Assembly: GCA_003024985.2 (NCBI GenBank)
Contig: PXIH01S0000323.1
DNA length: 13,943 nt
Direction: 5' to 3' (one strand)
DNA from: Euperipatoides rowelli
Lineage: Eukaryota > Onychophora > Udeonychophora > Euonychophora > Peripatopsidae
The notes below the pieces were generated by a model, which was given only the letters and a program-made list of their open reading frames with translations, was not told the origin of the DNA and made no database searches. The position numbers were made by a program, and so were the translations under genes. Positions 1 to 8,533 of this stretch are shown in pieces. The stretch's first letter is position 1. The number at the start of each line of letters is the position of its first letter.

Positions 1-308
1 TATATTACTATATCATGTCTTTGATTAATAAAGTAATTCCTTTATATCAATAAATAGTATTAGGTAACTTATTGTAAATGAAAGAAAGATCTTAAGAGTA
101 ATTTTGAATATGATGTATTATTTTACCTTAAATTATTTTGTTGTCGTGCTGACAGATAAGCCTCATATGAGGCCATTCCATTTCAGCCCTTTGGGATTGA
201 AAAAAAAAATCTGAAAAAATTCAAACACTTATTTGAAGATGTTCAGATGTAGAAAATATAATAAAATATTTTTTTCACTTGTAAATCTTAATTCGTGTAC
301 GAGAGGGT
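1..308. other. AT-rich non-coding DNA
   Basis: No reading frame, splice-site pair or RNA gene could be supported here. The stretch is rich in A and T runs, for example the A9 run near 200. A GC-richer patch near 150-190 shows no coding signature. Confidence 0.5.
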
Positions 309-440
309 TAAGCCGTTACATGGGCTTTTTTTTTTTGTTTAAGCCCGTCACATGGGCATCAAACATTTTTTTTTTTACTTTTGAATAAGTCCATTAGATG
401 GCGCTGTTGTCGGCTTCAGAACATGATAATATTCCAATTA
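309..440 (+). repeat. Dispersed repeat with recurring AAGCCC-type units (copy 1)
   Basis: Three irregularly spaced units related to TTAAGCCCGTTA are seen, starting near 309, 340 and 386. The first two carry a small inverted repeat (GCCC...GGGC). The third reads on into GATGGCGCTGTTGTCGGCTT. The same arrangement, including GGGCATCAA and the GCGCTGTT tail, recurs in the same orientation near 13437-13625. This is therefore a dispersed repeat family, or the edge of a degenerate satellite. The family is not identified. Confidence 0.6.
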
Positions 441-1856
441 ATATTTAGGATTATAATATTTTTTTTAAAAAAAATTCATATTTATGTAAAAGAAATTTCA
501 AGTTAATTTTAACACATCTCCCTATCAAACAAAAGTTTTGTGTATGTCACATTACCGTGTCATGTGGCTTTGGTCATGACCAGGAACCGGATCAATTACT
601 AGGAGAGGATGCCAAATTTTGAAAGATTTTTTTTCCCTGGTACTTTCAAACCAGGGACTGTTTTTCCTAGTACTTTGGCCCCTTAAGCTGATCTAAACTC
701 TAGAATTCAAATGATCATATGACCTACAGATAAAGAGTTTGAGTTTGTAGATGACATTGGAAGATTGTAGGCTAAACTTGTAATTCACTTGTGAATAAAT
801 TTGCAAATTTCCCTGATAAGAATTTTTTTTTTTTTAAATGTTTGACGAATATCTTATTTTTATTTTAAACCTAAAATGAACTAACAGAATGAATTATGAT
901 TTTTTTAAATTTGAGTACTTTTTATTCCTCATTTCTTTAGCTTAAGTCTCTATAAATCTTATTAATCATTCCTGCTAGTATGGGATTACAATTCCCAGAC
1001 AGTGATTATAAATAAATAATTTATCATTGTATAATAGGGTTAATTGGCTAGATCACCCCTGAGGAATGACTACATAAAATAGGCTAAGCAAGATGTAAGT
1101 GTATGGAAGGTAGAGAGCTGGAGAATGGGTTAATGCAATAATATAGTCAAAGATGTAAAAAGCAAGGCAGGAAGAAATAAGGAGCTTTGAATTTTTATAA
1201 ATAAGTCTAAAGAAATATAGTCCAGAAGAAACAGACAGACATAAATAAACTATAAAATAATAGATTCCTCAGACCCAGAAGCTTCACTCAAATTAAAATA
1301 TTTCTACACAATTTAACATTGTCACAAAAAACAGCCATTGTTGGCACCACCTCTAATATTCTAACATGTGGATGAAACAAAAAAAAAGAACAAAAAATAT
1401 ATTATATTTTATAGAGAATTCCCATTCTCTGCTTCGATGAAACCGGCAGCAAAAAATGTTTACCGTAAGAACCAAGGCCACCCTGCACTGAACTAGTGAA
1501 AGTTGAAATGAGTTACTGTTTACCTAGCTGTGTCCTACCTCTTTACTGGAGTGATATTCGTCCAACTTCAGGTGATGAGACATCAACAGATTAACTATCA
1601 TCCAGCCTAAATGAACACTCAGCAAATGGATAACACATCAAGAATGTGGAGTTAACCTTGTATGGTTGACAGTTTCATCCCGGCATCACACCGATTTAGA
1701 CATAAGCCTGTTCCTTATCTTTCTTAGGAGTTAAAAACTGAACTTTCTTATATTCAATGAAAATTCAATCCTAAACAGAACGCTAGCGATTTACCTATTT
1801 CATTAATTATAAGCCGATTTGATAATATATCCTATTTTTATATAACCATCTGTGTA
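441..1856. other. Intergenic or intronic AT-rich stretch, no gene
   Basis: No supported gene. A 7-bp stem hairpin (TCCCTGG at 634-640 with CCAGGGA at 651-657, 10-nt loop) is followed by a degenerate repeat of its left half (CTAGTACTTTGG). A minus-strand open stretch of 37 codons at 1527-1637 is noted among the findings but is not called a gene. T and A homopolymers are frequent. Confidence 0.5.
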
Positions 1857-2463
1857 TGTACACTCATTTTCAACCTAAATGCCAATTNTTTTTTTTCTCA
1901 TCATATCTCTCAAAATATTTTTTTTTAAAGTCTACTTTTTTTTTTTTATAGTTTAATATGTCTTTAATAATCGTATGTANTTTTTTTCCNTAAAAATTAC
2001 TTTAAAGTTGATAATTTTAAAGANTGCCAAACATNGTANATTGNCAAAATCTTCGAATAGCAATTTACATGTTAAAAGTTTAAAATGTTGGCCTCCATGA
2101 GCGCTAAATTCAATACCTGTAAAATAGGGTCTAAAGATCCGAGTTTTGTAAATCATCTGATTAATAGTAATTAAAACCAGTTATTTAGCCTGATAAAGCA
2201 AGGATGTGATATTTGTATAAAAAAAAAAATCAAGATTCTAGCTCAACTAGGTGAAATTATATGGCCGATTTACTATCCACATTACGACCGCCTTTGACTA
2301 ACTGAACTCTGGCCAGAAGGGTTACGAATAACAGGCCAGCTTATATAGATCCAACACAATCAGGTGATGTTACTGTTAATCCAACATTGATTGGAAGTCT
2401 AATGAATATATTAATATGTTGTATGACCTCTTAGCTGATGATTTACTATAGCAACAAGGAGAT
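1857..2463 (+). repeat. Left arm of the fold-back element
   Basis: This arm matches the reverse complement of 2721-3322 almost throughout. It holds undetermined bases at 1888, 1980, 1990, 2024, 2035, 2039 and 2044. A 67-codon minus-strand frame (1953-2156) crosses it. The corresponding frame in the other arm is also open, but nearly all differences between the two would change the amino acid, so it does not look like a conserved protein. Confidence 0.75.
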
Positions 2464-2720
2464 TTCTGTCAAAAGGTCGACTACTCCCTTGATTGCTTAA
2501 TAAACTGGTTTCTATCATGGCTAATTAAAAAATCGATTAAAAAAGTATTAATATACTTAACAATTTAAATGCTTGTGAATGTTTATAAGGTCTTCAATTT
2601 TTCATTTATAACAATCATTTAACCTGCATGAGTTCAAAAATAGGATTATTTTATATTTAATGTGCCCTCTTGCACTGTTCTAGTTTACTGCCTAAGGGAA
2701 ATCATGACGTAGCATAGGAT
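2464..2720. other. Spacer between fold-back arms
   Basis: Single-copy AT-rich DNA of about 257 bp separates the arms. It contains a short palindrome (AGTATTAATATACT near 2546) and no reading frame worth reporting. Confidence 0.5.
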
Positions 2721-3322
2721 CTCTCCTTGTAACTATAGTAAATCAGCAGCTAAGAAGTCATATGACATATGAATATATTCATTAGACTTCCAATCAACAT
2801 TCGATTAACAGTAACATCCCCTAATTACATTGGATTTATATAAATTGGCCTGTTATCCATAACCCTTCTGGCCGGAATTCAGTTAGTCAAAGGAGGTCAT
2901 AACATGGATAGTAAATCGGCCATAGAATTTCACCTAGTTGAGCTAGAATCTTGATTTTTTTTTAATACAAATCTCACATCCTTGCTTTATCAGGCTAAAT
3001 AAAAGGTTTTAATTACTATTAATCAGAGAATTTACAAAACTCGGCTCTTTAGACCCTATTTGACAGGTATTAAATTTAGCGCTCGTAGCGGCCAAAATTT
3101 TCAACTTTTAACATGTAAATTGCTATTNNAANNTTTTGACAATTTACCATGTTTGGCAGTCTTTAAAATTATCAAATTTAAAGTAATTTTTAAGGAAAGA
3201 AAATGCATTAGATTATTAAAGACATATTAATCTATAAAAAAAAAAGTAGACTTTAAAAAAAATTATTTTGAGAGATATGATGAGAAAAAAAATCGGCATT
3301 TAGGTTGTAAATGTGTGTATAT
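2721..3322 (-). repeat. Right arm of the fold-back element
   Basis: Inverted partner of 1857-2463. Undetermined bases at 3128, 3129, 3132 and 3133 fall where the left arm is resolved, and the left arm's undetermined bases from 2024 to 2044 are resolved here. That is the pattern expected when reads from two similar arms were piled together. Confidence 0.75.
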
Positions 3323-4517
3323 ATTCTTCTGGCTCTTACACCACCATGTACAATTGTCCTCTCTCTACTACCCTATGACATCACATCCCATCATATAAAA
3401 CAACACTCCCCAGGTCATCATTCCCTAATATATCTGGCGATTTGGTGCCATTCTAAAGTAAAAATTTCAAATAATTGGAAAGGGTATTTTTTAAATTTCA
3501 TGTTGGGAAAAAATATACCTGAGTAATATTTATTTATTAAATTATTTACAAATTTTTAACACAACAATAATGTTAATTAGATTAAATTCAAATGTTTACG
3601 ATGTACAGATTTTAATTCAATATTTTAACTTACTAAAAGTTTATTTTATAGGTTTTTAATTAATTTAGCAGCTATAAAAATAATAGGCCTCTATACAATA
3701 TTCCCAAAATATGCTATATAGATCAACACTTGAAATTAACTTAATGCCGCTAAGTTCTTGGACAATTACATCTATTTGGGGCATTGAAAATTTATACGAC
3801 AGAAGCTTAGGCTACATTCTGGTTTACCTAAAAGCACCACTGGTTAGCTCCATGTGATAAGAAATTTTCCACTATTACTCCATCAGACAACATAGAGACT
3901 TAATAATGATTTTTCTTTTTTTTTGGATTGGTATTATACGGACTTCTATGGATAGGCTGCTGATCCCCAGTATTAATTTTATATGTTGCACTGCAATCTT
4001 GTTTGTGGTTTTTCTCCAAATTTCTATTCATGTTCCTTTAAAAATTGTATCAACTCATTGAGCTATCTTATAAATTTGTATAGTTTTTTACACATTGTTT
4101 TCATTTTCTCCCCTAACTGGATGGACTCTATTTTCTGGATTTATAGCCCTGTTCAAATTTTATGTCTTTATCACTAATTATAAGATTGTATTAATCCACT
4201 ATTAACTTTTTAAACTTATCCACTATTATACAAAATAAAGGCCTTTCTAGTCGCTTTGATCTCTTTTGAAGTGTTTGCATTATTATTTTCACATTCAGTA
4301 TCATTTTGTTTGGCTTGATTTATGAGATTTTCTTCAAAGTATATTCCTTGAAATGGTGCAATGAAAACATCATATTTATAAACTCTATATACAATAGTAT
4401 ATAGCTACTAGCCTAGGAAGGGGGTAAAGTCTTTTGTATATTTATACGTTTATTTTATTTATATTTAGTCTGTATAATAACACTGTCATCCAAATTAATT
4501 CAAATTGAGAAACCTAT
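3323..4517. other. AT-rich non-coding stretch
   Basis: No gene could be supported. Two short frames (a 71-codon one that begins inside the fold-back arm, and a 64-codon one at 3983-4177) have low-complexity, hydrophobic AT-driven translations and no splice or family signal. No RNA gene was seen. Confidence 0.5.
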
Positions 4518-4629
4518 ACTCAAAGTAGAAACATTTCTGTGTCTGCAGCAGGTTGTGTCTTCTTGCTCTGTAGGGAAACAAAAGACTTCAGTGTGATAAA
4601 TATATATGTAAACTCAGATAAGAGTATAG
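4518..4629 (+). repeat. Dispersed repeat, copy A, left part (split by the LTR element)
   Basis: This stretch resembles 11863 onwards: ACTCAAAGTA, CATTTCTGTNTCTG, GTCTTCTTGCT, ATAAATATATAT and AACTCAGATNAGAG occur in the same order. The retrotransposon begins directly after the TATAG at its end, and the repeat resumes at 9535 beyond the element, so the element inserted into it. Confidence 0.7.
4625..4629. repeat. Target-site duplication, left copy (TATAG)
   Basis: TATAG directly precedes the first TGTG of the left LTR and is repeated exactly after the last CACA of the right LTR at 9530-9534. A 4-6 bp duplication is normal for integrase-mediated insertion of Ty3/gypsy elements. Confidence 0.85.
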
Positions 4630-5065
4630 TGTGCCGTTAGCTTTCTTAGCTAAGGTAAGTTGAGCATATTGTACAAACACAGATAACTTAGATTATTATA
4701 TATTTTAATATATCCTGTAGGTGTTACATGGTCATATGTTAGTCATGATTAATTANTAATCCAAAACGGTATATTTACATGTTATAACTACAAACATTCT
4801 TATGACTTACTTGTCTAAGATTAAACGTGACTCCATTCTTTTATGTGTAAATCTGGTGCGCTGTCTACAGGGTTGCCCCTGTCCAGGCATGGCTCACTCT
4901 TACTGAGTGTGGCCGTATCTCCATTATCACTATCTAACTTTTATCTAATGATATTATAATATATTAATCACATTAACTACTTAGCACATAATATAATAAT
5001 GTTAACATAAATAACATTGTGTAATAAAACAACATAATAATGTTGGCATACATAACACTGTCACA
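4630..5065 (-). repeat. 3' LTR (436 bp)
   Basis: Begins TGTG and ends CACA on the plus strand, and matches 9109-9529 over its full length. By eye the two differ at about 13 substitutions. This copy has 17 bp (beginning at the ACAT in TTTACATG) that the other lacks, and it is 2 bp shorter in a CATATG run. It has one undetermined base at 4756. A GC-richer patch holds a perfect 6-bp stem hairpin (ACAGGG at 4867-4872 with CCCTGT at 4877-4882) that is unchanged in the other LTR. Promoter and polyadenylation signals could not be placed with confidence. Confidence 0.95.
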
Positions 5066-5076
5066 TCTCCCCCCTT
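5066..5076 (-). promoter_or_regulatory. Polypurine tract
   Basis: On the minus strand the sequence AAGGGGGGAGA lies directly against the TGTGACA start of the 3' LTR. In retroelements this RNase H-resistant purine run primes plus-strand DNA synthesis. Position, base composition and orientation all agree with the gene order. Confidence 0.9.
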
Positions 5077-5100
5077 AATTTTCTTTCCTTTTTTTTATTT

Positions 5101-5394
5101 TTATACAAAGTCATTCTGCCAGGCTGGCTTCTTGACTTCTCTTCCTGATGGTGTTATATATTTGTCACTTTGACCATCCTTTTCCACAGTCCCTCTGTGT
5201 GATGCCTTTTCTGTGGCCTCCTCCTCCATCACCTCTGTGTCACTAAAGTCCTCCCTTTCTGTCCTTAAGGATGGTGCATTCTTGGATTTCCTCAGATCTC
5301 TTTCATTCCTCCTGTATTTTCTTCCATACTGATCTTGTATAATGACAGACCTTGGTGTTTTGTACTTTTCCTTTACGACGGCCGGTTCCCAAAG
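5101..5394 (-). pseudogene. pol: Integrase C-terminal tail, last frame of pol
   Basis: After a frame break near 5390, a third minus-strand frame continues for 97 codons to a TAA at 5101-5103. It begins LWEPAVV and continues TPRSVIIQDQYGRKYRR, which resembles the small SH3-like C-terminal fold of Ty3/gypsy integrases that helps hold DNA. A charged acidic stretch follows, and the end reads GREVKKPAWQNDFV. That closing block (G-R-x-V-x-x-P-x-W...D-F-V) is a familiar ending for this class of Pol. The stop lies 24 bp from the polypurine tract, so this is the natural end of pol and leaves no room for env. The frame has no usable start of its own and is part of the broken polyprotein. Confidence 0.8.
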
Positions 5395-5578
5395 TCCTTT
5401 CTTACCAGTACACTGTCGTCCACTTCTATTGGCTCTCTTGGCCGTGCATGCTGGTTGTAATAGAATTTCTGCCTATCTTTATTTCTTTCCAGTTGGTTAT
5501 TGACATCTATTACCTTTGGCATGAGTGCTTCTTGTGTTGATGGTATTTTAGTTCTAACCAATCTGCTCATTGCCAACT
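5373..5578 (-). pseudogene. pol: Integrase C-terminal linker fragment
   Basis: The frame resumes after a one-base-type break near 5577 and carries SRLVRTKIP followed by a basic helix (QLERNKDRQKFYYNQHAR), the standard linker of Ty3/gypsy integrases between the catalytic core and the C-terminal fold. It reaches DDSVLVRKD and then runs out of frame at about 5390, ending at a TAA at 5373. The upstream part of this frame (to about 5600) overlaps the end of the core fragment and is not homologous there. It has no independent function. Confidence 0.75.
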
Positions 5579-6069
5579 GCAAGTGATGCTTCCACTCCAT
5601 CTAGTTGGCTGTTTCGATATTCTCTCAGTAATAACTGCAGATCTTGGTTTGTTTCTGCAGCCCTTCTTAGTATTGCTTTGGAGACTCCTACCATTTTTTC
5701 AACCAGACCATTAGATATTGGATAGTGGGGAATGGTCCATACTTGGTCTATATTCCACTCCTCCGTAAATTTTTTAAATGCTATGCTGTTGTATGGAATA
5801 TTATCAGATATGAGTGTCTTGAGCGATCCATGTGTTGCAAATACACTTTTTAGCTTTTCTATGACCTCGTGTGCTGTTTTAGACTTTAGTTCCATTATTT
5901 TCAGCCAATTTGATCTGTAGCAAGCTATTATTAAATAGTCTTTCCCTGCATAGGTACAAATGTCCGATCCAACTGTTTCAAAAGGCAAACTGGGTATGTC
6001 GTACTGAATTATTGGTTGTTTGACATTTGCACTCTGGAACTTCTCACATACTTTACATTTGCTTATCAT
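5554..6069 (-). pseudogene. pol: Integrase catalytic core fragment
   Basis: This 171-codon frame starts with the C-x2-C half (CKVC, residues 5-8) of the zinc-binding domain and holds the whole catalytic core. The DDE residues are visible: D36 in VGSDI, D89 in LISDN, and E124 in SNGLVEK, with 34 residues between the last two. PHYPISNGLVEK and LLREYRNSQLDG are typical of Ty3/gypsy integrases. The core joins element DNA to the host target, and the 5-bp TATAG duplication is its footprint. The N-terminal half of the zinc finger is in another frame (6053-6340), separated by a break in a run of seven T. The frame fails again near 5577. The active-site residues are intact, so decay here is by indels rather than catalytic change. 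Confidence 0.92.
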
Positions 6070-6340
6070 GTTTTTTTATGTCTGTTGGCATGCCTTTCCA
6101 GTAGATTAACTGTCTCTCTCTTTTAATTGTTTTGTTAATTCCCAAGTGACCTTGGTGTAGCAGGTTCAACATATTATTTTTCATGGACTCGGGGATGATA
6201 ATTTTATCATTCAGCATTATCAAGTCATAGTCTATTTTGAGATTATCTTTAACTTTCCACGCCCATATTAATTCTTTAGGTATTTTCTTTTGTTTTGTAT
6301 CCCACCCCGACACTACATAATTTTTTATTTTAGCTAGTAT
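6053..6340 (-). pseudogene. pol: Integrase N-terminal zinc-binding fragment (HH half)
   Basis: The frame continues from the RNase H fragment past a single in-frame TAA (6341-6343). It contains LHQGHLGINKT and a YWKGM motif, the first half of the HHCC zinc-binding domain (HQGH for the two His). The CC half follows in a different frame at 6069. The break lies in the run of seven T at 6071-6077, which reads as seven A on the coding strand. The order and spacing fit the N-terminal integrase domain. Confidence 0.85.
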
Positions 6341-6625
6341 TTAATCGTTTTTAGTTTTTACTTGTAACTCTAGGAGCTTTGCTTCGGTTATCGGTAACTT
6401 CTTTTTTACAGAATGTACCCATTCCTTAAACATAGCTTCTTGTTCTGGCTGTTTCGTTTTTATAAAATTTCTAGAAAGAAGATCAGCCATGTACATGTAT
6501 TTGCCTGGTAAATATTTAACTTCAATATTCAACAGGCTTAAGCACATTCTCTGCAACCTTGGGGTAATTTTCCCTATATCCATCTTCACGATGCTCTCTA
6601 ATGGTTTGTGATCCGTATTTAACAA
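6341..6625 (-). pseudogene. pol: RNase H C-terminal part and connection region
   Basis: Carries TDHKPLESI, whose Asp is the third catalytic acidic residue of Ty3/gypsy RNase H, then KITPRLQRM and VKYLPGKYMYMADLLSR, typical of the link from RNase H toward integrase. It ends in a TAA at 6341-6343, but the same frame stays open and homologous after the stop, so this is a nonsense change rather than a true end. The upstream boundary is a frame break near 6613. It overlaps the end of the previous fragment, whose last 36 or so codons are out-of-frame read-through. Confidence 0.9.
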
Positions 6626-7076
6626 TTTTATTTCCGTATATGTAAGTATGGAATTTTTGGCATGCGAATGTTATGGCCAACAACTCTTTTTCATTTTGAG
6701 CATAGTTTTGTTCCGTGACAGACAGACTTCTAGACGCGAATGCTATGGGCTCCTCTTCCATCAATAGAGTGCACCCCAAGCCATCCTTGCTTGCATCCAT
6801 TTGAATTTTCAATCGTTTATTTGGGTCGTAGAACTTCAAGGTAGGGGCACAAGCTATGCTATTTTTTATTTCATTTATGGCTTTTGCTTGTTGGTCACCC
6901 CATACAAATACTACGTTTTTCTTGAGAAGCTCTCTAATGGGCGCTGATATTCTTGCTAGTCTAGGAATGAATTTACCTAGGTAATTTACCATTCCCATGA
7001 TTTGTTGTACCTGTACCTTGTTCTGGGGACTTTTTAGGTTTTTTATTGCACTCACTTGGTCTGGATCTGGATCCAT
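6522..7076 (-). pseudogene. pol: Reverse transcriptase thumb and RNase H N-terminal part
   Basis: Begins with the end of RT (MDPDPDQVSAI, then MGMVNYLGKFIPRL), passes the connection (FVWGDQQAKA), and enters RNase H with the first catalytic Asp in IQMDASKDGLGC (residue 94) and the Glu in NEKELLAI (about residue 131). RNase H removes the RNA strand during reverse transcription. From about residue 149 the frame is shifted: the true continuation, with the last catalytic Asp, is in the fragment at 6341-6625. So the real homologous part ends near 6613 and the remaining codons down to 6522 are read-through. Confidence 0.92.
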
Positions 7077-7109
7077 GCCACTTTTTTGAAAATATTTGCC
7101 CTACATACT

Positions 7110-7439
7110 TTACTTTTCAATTTTATATTGTATTTTTTCTTTATTAAATTTTACTACATTTTCTCTAGCTTTCTTTATTACTTGTCGTAAGATACTGTCA
7201 TGTTCATCATCATTGTTTGCCGCTATAATCAAGTCATCAAAATAGACCCTTGCTCCCGCTATGTCTTCAAATATTTGACTTGAAATTTTCTGAAATACCT
7301 CTGGGGCAGAGGCTATTCCAAAGGGCATACGATTGAATTTATATCTCCTAAATGGTGTGTGGAAGGTACAGAATAGGCTACTAGCCTCATCTAATTTAAG
7401 ATGAAAAAAACCATCACTCATGTCTAGTACTGTATACAC
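7110..7439 (-). pseudogene. pol: Reverse transcriptase palm fragment
   Basis: Holds the central RT motifs: VLDMSDGFFHLKL with the first catalytic Asp (residue 6), FNRMPFGIASAPEVFQ, and the active-site box YFDD (residues 66-69, near 7233-7244), a variant of the YVDD more often seen in this class. This is the polymerase that copies element RNA into DNA. The frame ends at a TAA at 7110-7112, but the next fragment is in the same frame. Between them is a short out-of-frame island, so two small indels compensate each other there. Catalytic Asp residues are all present. Confidence 0.95.
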
Positions 7440-8025
7440 TTTTGTTAGCCAGTGCTGGGGTTAATTCATCCATTTTAGGAATGGGATAATGTTCTCTTTT
7501 TATTACTTTATTTATTTCTTTTGGGTCGAGGCACAATCTTAATGACCCATTAGGTTTTTCAATGATTACGATATTGTGGACCCATTCTGTCGGTTTACTG
7601 ACCTTTGATATTATTCCTTTTTTTTCATAACTCATTAATGTTTGTTTTAGTCTATTTTTTAAGGCTTCTGCAACTCTATACATTGGTCTCACGACTGGGA
7701 CAACCTTTTTGTCAATCATTATTCTCTGTTCTATTGGATAGGTCCCTAAACCTTCGAATATATCAGCATTTTTACTTATAAAGTGTTGTTTATTCATTAT
7801 TGTACAATTATTTTCAACACTTGTACTGTTGATTCTTTTTATTAATTCAAGACGATCACAGTCTTTGAGACCTAATATTGGGGTATCTATCGTGCCAACT
7901 ATGACAAAATTTACAGTTTCTTTTTTACCCTTTATTGTACAATCTATGTCAATTATACCTGCTGACTCGATATTTGATCCTCTGTATGCTGTTAGCTTTA
8001 AATTTTGTTTTTTTAATATTAACAT
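7414..8025 (-). pseudogene. pol: Protease C-terminal part and reverse transcriptase N-terminal part
   Basis: The first part finishes the aspartic protease (PILGLKDCDRL, the ILG-type motif near its C-terminal end). The rest enters RT with VPVVRPMYRV, KPTEWVHNIVIIEKPNG and LRLCLDPKEINKVIKRE, the standard N-terminal RT blocks, ending in HYPIPKMDEL. The frame then breaks in an A run near 7443 and ends at a TGA at 7414, while the true continuation is in the frame at 7439. The upstream break lies near 8010-8016, where seven T in a row occur. Confidence 0.92.
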
Positions 8026-8533
8026 TGTTTACATTAAATAAATTTTTAAAAATATTATAAGGTAATATACTTACATCTGAACCGCTATCCAACTTGAATT
8101 TAGCCACCTTGTTATTGATTTTGACCTCTTCAATCCATCTTTTTATTACTTCACGTTCAGATATAGTGTTAATTACAAATAGGTGTTCATCCTGGCTTTC
8201 TGTTATTTGCACTCCTGCTGCTTTTTTAAACATTTTTTTACCGTAACTTTTCTTGTTTTTATTCGTCGCGGTTTTATTTTTGAAGCATCCGACTGCAGAA
8301 TGATTTTCTTTAAAACACAAGTTGCATTTTTTTCCATACGTGGGGCAACTTCTTTGAGCATGCCTACGTCCGCATTTTTTACAATCGTAGTTTTCAGTCG
8401 GTGATTGGTTATTTGTATTATTAAAACTTTTAAACTCAGTTTTCCTTTCTGGTTTCTGGCTTCTCTCTACAATATTGACACTTATTTCCCCCTTCATTGC
8501 CTTTGCTTGTGCCTGAGCTATTTCCGCTGCTTG
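7949..8533 (-). pseudogene. gag-pol: Gag nucleocapsid zinc knuckles and protease N-terminal part
   Basis: Two zinc knuckles lie in tandem near 8285-8383: a C-x2-C-x3-H-x4-C (CKKCGRRHAQRSC) and a C-x2-C-x4-H-x4-C (CNLCFKENHSAVGC). They bind element RNA in the nucleocapsid. A lysine-rich linker follows, then the protease active site LDSGSDVS near 8090, the D-S-G form of the aspartic protease motif. The frame is homologous from about 8533, upstream of its first Met at 8497, and it fails near 8015. Gag and protease thus sit in one frame. The shift from the capsid part lies inside Gag, which argues for decay rather than programmed frameshifting. Confidence 0.92.

Larger units (their letters stand above)
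1857..3322. mobile_element. Fold-back (long inverted repeat) element
   Basis: Two arms of about 600 bp match each other in inverted orientation around a spacer of about 257 bp. They pair from the outer end (left TGTACACTCATTTTCAACC; right, reversed, TATACACACATTTACAACC) to the inner end (CTATAG...AAGGAGA on the left, TCTCCTTG...CTATAG on the right). The outer ends could be flanked by a TA duplication, which would suit a Tc1/mariner-like non-autonomous element, but the edge is too AT-rich to be sure. The arms differ by roughly a tenth of positions by eye, so the structure is not a fresh duplication. No transposase frame is present. Alternatives are two independent insertions of one repeat head to head, or an old palindromic duplication. 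Confidence 0.7.

Noticed and set aside
1953-2156. 67-codon minus-strand frame in the left fold-back arm, with a matching open frame in the right arm
   Set aside because: The two frames are both open, but the differences seen between them are nearly all amino-acid changing and there is no known motif, so there is no sign of selection on a protein.
3311-3526. 71-codon plus-strand frame
   Set aside because: Starts within the end of the fold-back arm and runs into unrelated flank; composition is not coding-like.
3983-4177. 64-codon hydrophobic plus-strand frame
   Set aside because: A T-rich strand yields F, I, L, S and Y codons; no start context, splice signal or motif supports it.
5066-5100. 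An env-like gene between integrase and the 3' LTR
   Set aside because: The pol frame ends at 5101, only 24 bases from the polypurine tract, leaving no room for a third gene.
8518-8533. Programmed frameshift between gag and pol
   Set aside because: The break lies inside Gag, before the zinc knuckles, not at the nucleocapsid-protease boundary, and several similar breaks occur downstream, so random decay or sequence error is simpler.
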